Shown here one piece after another: positions 57,962 through 64,000 of a stretch of DNA of 64,000 nt. Origin of the DNA: Strongylocentrotus purpuratus (lineage: Eukaryota > Echinodermata > Echinoidea > Camarodonta > Strongylocentrotidae); the NCBI RefSeq assembly GCF_000002235.5, contig NW_022145594.1:20799390-20863389 (forward strand). The letters run 5' to 3'. Position 1 is the first letter of the stretch, and each line of letters begins with the position of its first letter. A program made the translations under genes and the position numbers. The notes beneath the pieces were generated by a model. It was not told the origin of the DNA. It made no database searches and was given only the letters and a program-made list of their open reading frames with translations.

Positions 57962-58425
57962 ATATAGCCCTATTTCCTCTTCTTCTTTGCCGTCTTCTTC
58001 TTCTTCCTCTTCTTCTTTGCCGTCTTCTTCTTCTTCCTCTTCTTCTTTGCCGTCTTCTTCTTTTTCTTCTTCTTCTTTGCCGTCTTCTTCTTCTTCCTCT
58101 TCTTCTTTGCCGTCTTCTTTTTCTTCTCCTTCTTCTCCTCCTCCTCCTTATTCTCCTCCTTCTCCTCCTCCTTCTCCTCCTTCTCCTCCTCCTTCTCCTC
58201 CTCCTCCTTCTTCTTCTTCTTCTTCTTCTTCATCTTCTTCTTCTTCTTCTTCTTCTTCTTCTTCTTCTTCTTCTCTCCTCCTCCTCCTCCCCCCTCCTCC
58301 TCCTCCTCCTCCTCCTCCTCCTCCTCCTCCTCCCCCTCTCCTCCTCCTCCTCCTCCTTTTCTTCCACTTCTTCTTTCTTACTTCCCCTTCTTTCCTTCCC
58401 CTCCTCTTTCTTCTCTTCAACTATT
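57962..58425. repeat. TTC/CTC trinucleotide tract with 30-bp higher-order unit
   Basis: TTTGCCGTCTTC recurs exactly every 30 bp (57,986, 58,016, 58,046, 58,076, 58,106), each followed by TTC and CTC triplets. From 58,120 to 58,420 pure CTC and TTC runs follow. The strand is almost entirely pyrimidine for about 450 bp. The Ser, Leu, Pro, Lys or Glu frames of 87-180 codons are artefacts. Confidence 0.95.
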
Positions 58426-58430
58426 GTCTT

Positions 58431-59230
58431 TGAATGATGAATTTTTCCAGGTCTGTGCGTTGCACTTTTTCCCCCTCGATTTTCTTCTGATTAGAAGAAG
58501 ATTGTCTGGAGGAAATTGGCCTTGCCAATATGTGTTAATAATGTTTTTCTTTGAAAAAGCTTCCTCAAATCGTATTTTTTTGTGTGTGCGAATGCCGTCT
58601 GGTGAATTATCTGCGTAGGAGTGCTGTTGTTTTTATAACGATTTTAACTGTGTTTAATCTTTTACCATGCTCTTGTATGTTTGCAAAGATAATGTATTTT
58701 AGTGTTTAAGACTACCACATGTACACAATACATTCCCATGCATATATATTCATGTTTGTATTTAAGGAGGCTTTCCAAATTGTGTCCCCCACTCTGATAC
58801 AACCCTAGTCTCTAAAACCGTGACTTAATGAGGAGATAAACCTGTAATCTTCCCCCTTCAAATACGAAGCTGAAAAAATATCTTGTCGAAGTCTGCCAGT
58901 CTACATTACTTGTGGGTGTACTCCAGCATTCGTTGAAGAAGACAAATCTTCTTTGCTTATTAACAGAATACCATTAACCGTGCCTCCTCTGTGAACTTCC
59001 TCAGTATATCAGAGAGAGGGTGGGGGGGGGGGAGGGGGGGGGGGGGTAGTTATCAGCATTATCATATCAAATGCTGAGCAGTGAAATTCAAGTGACTGCA
59101 TTAAGCTTAACGTATTCATGAAAAACAAAGCCCGTGGAAGCCGGCCCAAGTTGCTGCGTAAGATTGGGGATATACATAAGCCCAATCATATCTACTTTAT
59201 AGATCGTACTAACAATGCTCGAGACTAACA
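58431..59230. other. Nothing recognised, G runs
   Basis: G runs at 59,022-59,046. AT-rich elsewhere. No exon support. Confidence 0.4.
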
Positions 59231-59420
59231 AATATGGTTGGATGAGTGGGTGCACGTACTGCTCTGAGTTCAATGTCCTGAACTAACCAACTCTTCAACC
59301 CTGCACCAAACACGATTCCTAACCCTAACCCCAACCCTAAACCTCTTCCTAAAACCCAATAGCACTCCTAACCCTACATGTATGTCTTAGATGAAATAAA
59401 ACTTAGTGCAATTGTCACAG
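59231..59420 (+). repeat. Dispersed repeat R3, diverged copy with CCTAACCC words
   Basis: Contains CCTAACCCTAACCCCAACC and TAGATGAAATAAAACTTAGTG. The spacing and the downstream TGATGAAATAAA-like word match the 63,870 copy, so the telomere-like words belong to an interspersed repeat. Confidence 0.5.
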
Positions 59421-59458
59421 GTGCATTTTTGTTCTGTTTGGATCCAGAAGGGCATTAA

Positions 59459-59847
59459 AGATAAACTCCAGTTCTGGTAAAAAAAGAAAATTAATTCTCA
59501 CAGAATCAAACAAAACTTACACTGAATGTTCAAGATTACAAATAAATGACACGTGCCAAACAATTTTGGAAGAAAATGTATACTGGCTGAGTAATGAGCA
59601 TAGAAAGACAAGGAAATCAAGGTAGTACGAGCCCCGACACCGTGTGTGTTGTCCCGTATATAGCTTTCTGTGTACAGTGCTTGTTACTTTACCAAGACTC
59701 GGCCAAATTTATGATGATTTTGATGACTCCAGAACCTTGCAGTGCACACCAATACTTACAGTATATGCTACATGATCAACTGTTTCTGATCCATTCCACA
59801 CCTTTTCTTTCACAATGCAATCGCATTACCAGAACTCAAGTTTATCT
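59459..59847. mobile_element. TTAA-flanked MITE, family K2, copy 2 (389 bp)
   Basis: TTAA at 59,455-59,458 and 59,848-59,851. The ends AGATAAACTCCAGTTCTGG and CCAGAACTCAAGTTTATCT pair with one mismatch. The right half aligns with 21,940-22,090 (CTTTCTGTGTACAGTGCTT, GACTCCAGAACCTTGCAG). The 85-codon frame inside is not accepted. Confidence 0.9.
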
Positions 59848-59851
59848 TTAA

Positions 59852-60952
59852 CTCATGTGCTTTAGTAAACACAGAGTAAACGCCCTTCCTGTTCCAAACA
59901 GACGATATGTCTGAGTACAACCCTTTGGTAACTTCTTGTGTTGTATGTCCTGTGGAGTTTACTAGAATAGGTGGGGGAAAGGGGGATGTAGCTCTAAAGA
60001 AGAGTCTTTTCTTTCTTTGTTCAGGAATGTAGATGACATTATCAAAGCGTGGATAAATAAAAAAGTGTTCTTTATTTATGGTGGAATAATTTATCTAATT
60101 TTAAAACTGCTGTAGTTTAGATAGGATCCAATATGGTCTCCAGATTTGATTTCCACACTTCCCATTACAAAAAATATATAAACACAGGGATCATGTATGC
60201 AACTTAGATTCCCATTTGATCTCTGAAAAAAATAACTAGAACCCTGAACAAAAATATTGCAAATATATCCAGTGGTATTGATGTGTATTGTTTTCAAATC
60301 TATACTTTTGATATTCTACCGGTAATCTATTCTATTCACATGAATAGAATGGATATACTAAGATCCACTAAACCCTCTGGAAGATGTTTTTCATATTTCC
60401 CTCGCATTCCAAAACGTCATGGCAACGTAATCCAAAACCGATGCTTTTGTGACGCACTTTTCAGTCGTGAGGTTGCGTCAAAGTATCTCTCAAAAGTTGT
60501 TTTTAGCCGTTGTGATTACGTGAAGAGTATGTGAGGCATATACAGAGTAGGCTAATACAGAGATTACCTATGGTATCGATTTTTGGATGAATATGGATAA
60601 TTTTAGAATCGGCTATGCCAAAAAAAGAAGTGGAAAGAACCTCGCTAACGTAGGTTGAATATTTAGCCTTATATCGTTGATTAGATGACAACGTAACTGC
60701 CATGATTTTTTCTCTGATACACAATACCTATGGGTTGTGAAGTAAGATTTTAGGGAGCTTGAGAACTGGGCTTGTTTATCTGTGGTCTTGGTAACTCATA
60801 TTCTGCATTGTAGTTTTTCTTTCAATTTTCATTTTTACAAGTGAAGAATAGTACTTACTCTAGCTAATTGACCAGCCCCAAACAAACAAACAAAACTAAA
60901 TGAACACCATAAAAGAATAGATAGACTACCTCTTTGCAATGAACATGTTCAT
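59852..60952. other. Nothing recognised
   Basis: Frames at 60,283-60,534 and 60,503-60,724 overlap on opposite strands without motifs or splice support. Confidence 0.35.
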
Positions 60953-61150
60953 GGTGCTACTGTGGTATAGTGGTTCATTCACTTCACTCTTAATCCAAGG
61001 GTTGAGGGTTCAAACCTCAGCCTGGCACCAAGGTCCTTTAGCAAGACATTAATCCACATTTGTCACTCTCCACCCAGGTGTAGATGGGTACCTGACAATC
61101 ATACGTTATTGTCTTGGGTTTAGCAGTTTACCAATAAAAGGGAGCAACAT
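60953..61150 (+). mobile_element. tRNA-derived SINE
   Basis: The head GGTGCTACTGTGGTATAGTG followed by GTTCATTCAC looks like an A-box region and GAGGGTTCAAACCTC is a pol III B box. GGTGCTA pairs with TGGCACC (61,023-61,029) as a 7-bp acceptor-like stem including one G-T pair. The tail AGCAAGACATTAATCC and GTAGATGGGTACCTG resembles the conserved body found in many animal SINEs. The anticodon stem is poor, so it is not a working tRNA gene. Confidence 0.75.
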
Positions 61151-61590
61151 GGTACACTGTAGTTTTGTTTAGTTCTGAAAAACATAACCAACAAAATTTG
61201 AGGGGAAACAGAAAAACACCTATTTCTGCACACTTGGATATGTTTATCCCTTTTTTGATATAAATAGTTAAAAACTATATTAATTCCCCAAGAGAGCTTC
61301 CATAGACAAAAAAGAATACTGTTTGTCAGTATTCAAAGTTGCCTGCTGAATTAGCATTGGTGAGAATTATTATCTCTATAGCAGACTGCCATATATGGTG
61401 AACTCGCTGGTCTCCCATCATTTAAATGTAATGGGCCAAATGGATTTGGTATTATGTAGATAGTACACTGAGTATTATGACGTTGTGAGCTGGGTGCTGT
61501 CAAGAAATGCTAGCCAGACGATACATAGAGACAAGACAAGACATAATACGTCCTAAACATTCCTGACAAGCTTTCAACTCCCGATGACGC
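61151..61590. other. Nothing recognised
   Basis: AT-rich. No repeat or exon support. Confidence 0.4.
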
Positions 61591-61690
61591 CATCGCCACG
61601 GCGACCAGGCAGATACATCATAAAGCGTTTGACGTCATACCTGGACCGCGGTTCAAACTGACGGTGGCTCGTGACGTCAGCGAGAGAGCT
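61591..61690. promoter_or_regulatory. Paired CRE sites in a CpG-bearing pocket
   Basis: Two perfect palindromic TGACGTCA sites at 61,630-61,637 and 61,672-61,679, 42 bp apart (four helical turns), with a nearby GATGACGCCATCG. CREB/ATF-type bZIP proteins bind TGACGTCA. No transcription start is evident. Confidence 0.55.
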
Positions 61691-61734
61691 AGCAGTCAAA
61701 GAGATTTACCCTCCCTCCCTCCCTGGGATTATGC

Positions 61735-62220
61735 TAGAAAGAAAGAGAGAGAGAGAGAGAGGGAAGAGGATTGAAAAGAGAATGGGTAGAATGGGGACGG
61801 AAAAAGGGAGATAGAGGGAGAGAGAGAAGACGGAGAGACAGAGATGCAGAGAGACACACACAGAGACACATAGAAAAAAAAAGAGGAAGGGATGAGATGC
61901 TTGACAGGAACACTGCAGTGGGGATGGAAAGATGAAGGGAAGAGAGATGAAAGAGGAAAAGATAAAGGAAGAAATTGACGAATGAGAGATAGAAGGGGGA
62001 GAGAAAGATGAAGGAGATAGATTAAGAGATGAAAGATGAAAAGGTAAAAGAAAGGATAAAAATAAAGAGAAAGAATAGGGAGAAAAGGGGAACGTGTGAA
62101 AAGCTAGAATAAAGAGGTGAGAGAAGGGGAGCGAGAGACATAAAAGAGAAAGATTAAAAAAAGAGTGAGGAAGGAGTGAAACGAAAATAAGGGAAAAGGG
62201 AGAGGAGGATTTAGAGGTGA
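61735..62220. repeat. GA-rich purine tract
   Basis: GAGAGAGA at 61,742-61,763, then AGAGGAAGA/AAAGATGA-type purine sequence to 62,220. The 194-codon minus frame (62,290-61,706) is Ser/Phe/Leu translation of this tract. Confidence 0.9.
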
Positions 62221-62985
62221 GAAGTGAATGACGCAAAATCAAGCAAAACTCAGAGACAAAACACACTTTTCGCGATGTTCTCGTTGCCATATATTTCTTG
62301 GATGAAGACGTTCCCGGTAGGACGCTTTAAATACGGTAAGCTCCTTATTCGTGGTCTAATCTTTGAGGTATTACTGCTTAATATCGCCCTCACTGACGAG
62401 TGGTCTGAGCCTAATCGATGGTGGCGCAAAGACTGATGGGAAATCAGATGAAAATTGATGGTCCGTAGAATGAAATATGGAAGCTCCTAATCGAGATGGA
62501 AGCACACGCAATCTTGCACAAAAACAACCACCCCCAAGGTGATTCTCCAAAACTTTTAATCAATTTATTTTGCTAATGAATAGATGTACAGCAGCTTTGA
62601 TACAAAGTACTTCCTGTATTTTGTTACTTCTGATAAATTTCAATTATTTTGTATTTTTGATCATTTTCATTAATTTTGCACAGCAGCTGAAGATTTTATT
62701 CTGTTTAGTTGTACTGGTAGTACAATCCAAATTTATTCTGTTTTTAACATTTTCATTTATTTCATCAAAATTCAGTTGATTTAAGTACAACTTTCAGAAA
62801 CTTATTGGAAGTCTATTCTATTTCAGATCATTTAAATCTATTTTTGTCACTGAAAATCAGTTTATAGAAGGTAGTAATAGGTCATTTTTGTAATTAAATC
62901 AAATTTAGCGCATACATCTTTGTTAACTCATCCTCGACAATTGACCACATTGTGTGGTTTGTCGTGTTTACAAATTATTTCTCGC
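62221..62985. other. Nothing recognised
   Basis: AT-rich. Frames at 62,224-62,436 and 62,570-62,779 show no motif. Confidence 0.35.
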
Positions 62986-62989
62986 CTCG

Positions 62990-63056
62990 TTACAAATCTC
63001 GAGACTCCTCACAAATCCAGAGCCTCCTCACAAATCCAGAGCCTCCTCACAAATTA
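62990..63056. repeat. 19-bp tandem repeat, three copies
   Basis: CTCCTCACAAATCCAGAGC recurs at 19-bp spacing, after a variant start ACAAATCTCGAGA. Confidence 0.85.
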
Positions 63057-63869
63057 TTCCATTCACCTGTTACAAATAATCATGTGTCAATAGTCGGTAT
63101 TGGGAATCGCATACATTGATTGTTGCTAGGTAAGGCAAACATCATGGCTTGTCCAACCTAACAACACAGAAGGTATGTAATTTGATTAACATTCGGTTAC
63201 ATTACACTGATAACATGTCATCAGTTATCCCATTGACCTCGTTTCTTACGAGGTACAGGTACATTTCCTACCCAAACGAAATTCCTTAATTCACCTCTGA
63301 ACCCAACACTACACCTTACTTTAATCCTAGCCAGTGTCCCCCCCCCCCCTCCCCCAAAAAAACTAGGACCTCTTTAAAGGCATCGTTTAAAGGGATTGGG
63401 TAACTTTGTCTCAGATTATGAAACAAAATCCTGGATTTAGCTCATGCTACAATCATAATTAGAAACATTTAGGTCCGTCAGGAATCCCATGACTCTACAA
63501 GCCGTTTGCCTGTCTGATTATCAAGACAATTATGATAGGAAATTAAAATTTCAAAAAAAAAAATTCCGATGATTTATATAACACTACAGTCTATCGTGGA
63601 AAATGAATATGGTAAAACCCATCACTCAAAGATTTTTACTTTTTGAGGCATTTCATGATAATTTTGAAGCGCAATCTCTCTGATTTGTAAAACTGGAGAC
63701 ATTGTTAAACAATGCCTTTATTAGCATTTGGTGTTTTGTAAGTGTGATTTTCTTGCAAAGATATTTAAATCTTTTTGCTATAAAGTCTTATTTTTTAAAT
63801 CTTTTTACTACTGTAGAACTCTTTCAGAGCTTTAAACCAGACCTGAATCGCTCTCTGCTCCTCTATATA
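63057..63869. other. Nothing recognised, C11 run
   Basis: C11 at 63,340 and A9 nearby. An ATG frame at 63,702-63,923 is Phe/Leu-rich without a motif. Confidence 0.4.
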
Positions 63870-63990
63870 ATTTTTTTCCCTTACCCTAATTTCAACCCCA
63901 TCCCTACACTTTTGATGAAATAAAGATGTGAGCAGTTCATACTAAAGCAAATGTAGGAGCACCAAATGTTGTTAAATCACTGCAAACAGA
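63870..63990 (+). repeat. Dispersed repeat R3, copy at right edge
   Basis: TTACCCTAATTTCAACCCC, CCCTACACTTTTGATGAAAT and GATGTGAGCAGTTC, as in the 44,390 copy. Confidence 0.55.
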
Positions 63991-64000
63991 AAATGCTCAC

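Noticed and set aside
57895..58437. 180- and 158-codon frames
   Set aside because: They translate the TTC/CTC tract (Leu, Ser or Pro runs) and the opposite strand is equally open; no coding signal.
59318..59390. Telomere-like CCTAACCC words
   Set aside because: They are few and irregular and belong to the R3 interspersed repeat seen also at 44,390 and 63,870.
60953..61029. Functional tRNA gene
   Set aside because: The B box and acceptor stem are good, but the anticodon arm does not pair and SINE body sequence follows; it is a tRNA-derived SINE.
61706..62290. 194-codon minus-strand frame, longest in the window
   Set aside because: It is a Ser/Phe/Leu reading of a GA-rich purine tract with no domain.

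Overview
This is a non-coding-rich stretch of a eukaryotic nuclear genome. The CT/GA microsatellites, the many runs of 10 or more G or C, the frequent TGTACATG motifs and the many small inverted-repeat transposons (MITEs) together look most like a marine invertebrate deuterostome, probably a sea urchin. That is a judgement from texture; no taxonomic marker gene is present. There are no bacterial-style operons. Nearly all long open frames are translations of simple repeats or lie inside palindromes.

Layout. 1-590 is a 76-bp tandem array running off the left edge. 590-14,000 is non-coding and carries dispersed repeats, two old MITEs, one possible untranslated exon (7,723-7,812), one unidentified 172-codon frame on the minus strand (8,876-9,394) and a CpG-bearing region from 12,300. 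At 14,060-14,204 there is a good candidate first coding exon on the plus strand, with an in-frame upstream stop, a start codon and a GTATGT donor. At 57,834-57,890 a second, phase-compatible 57-bp exon has strong splice sites on both sides. If both belong to one gene, the roughly 43.6 kb between them is an intron and hosts most of the other features.

14,205-35,159 holds MITEs (several flanked by TTAA), tandem duplications and minisatellites. 35,166-48,654 is the most striking object: a 13.5-kb foldback (long terminal inverted repeat) element. It has two arms of about 3.7 kb in opposite orientation, a 6.2-kb centre and a perfect 6-bp target-site duplication, ATGGAA. Each arm carries, from outside inward, an AT-rich end, a 32-bp minisatellite, an inward-facing promoter-like block (TATTTAA, TGACGTCA, splice donor), a nested hAT-like element with its own 8-bp duplication, and a small exon. 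The right arm keeps an open exon. It joins in phase to a terminal exon in the centre, giving a possible 101-residue protein of unknown function. The centre also holds a broken HARBI1-like (PIF/Harbinger) transposase N-terminus, a perfect 17-bp hairpin and older repeats.

48,661-64,000 returns to microsatellites, CpG-bearing pockets and MITEs, with a tRNA-derived SINE (60,953-61,150), a paired CRE site (61,630 and 61,672) and a long TTC/CTC tract directly downstream of the 57-bp exon. All gene models rest on splice-site and reading-frame inspection only.
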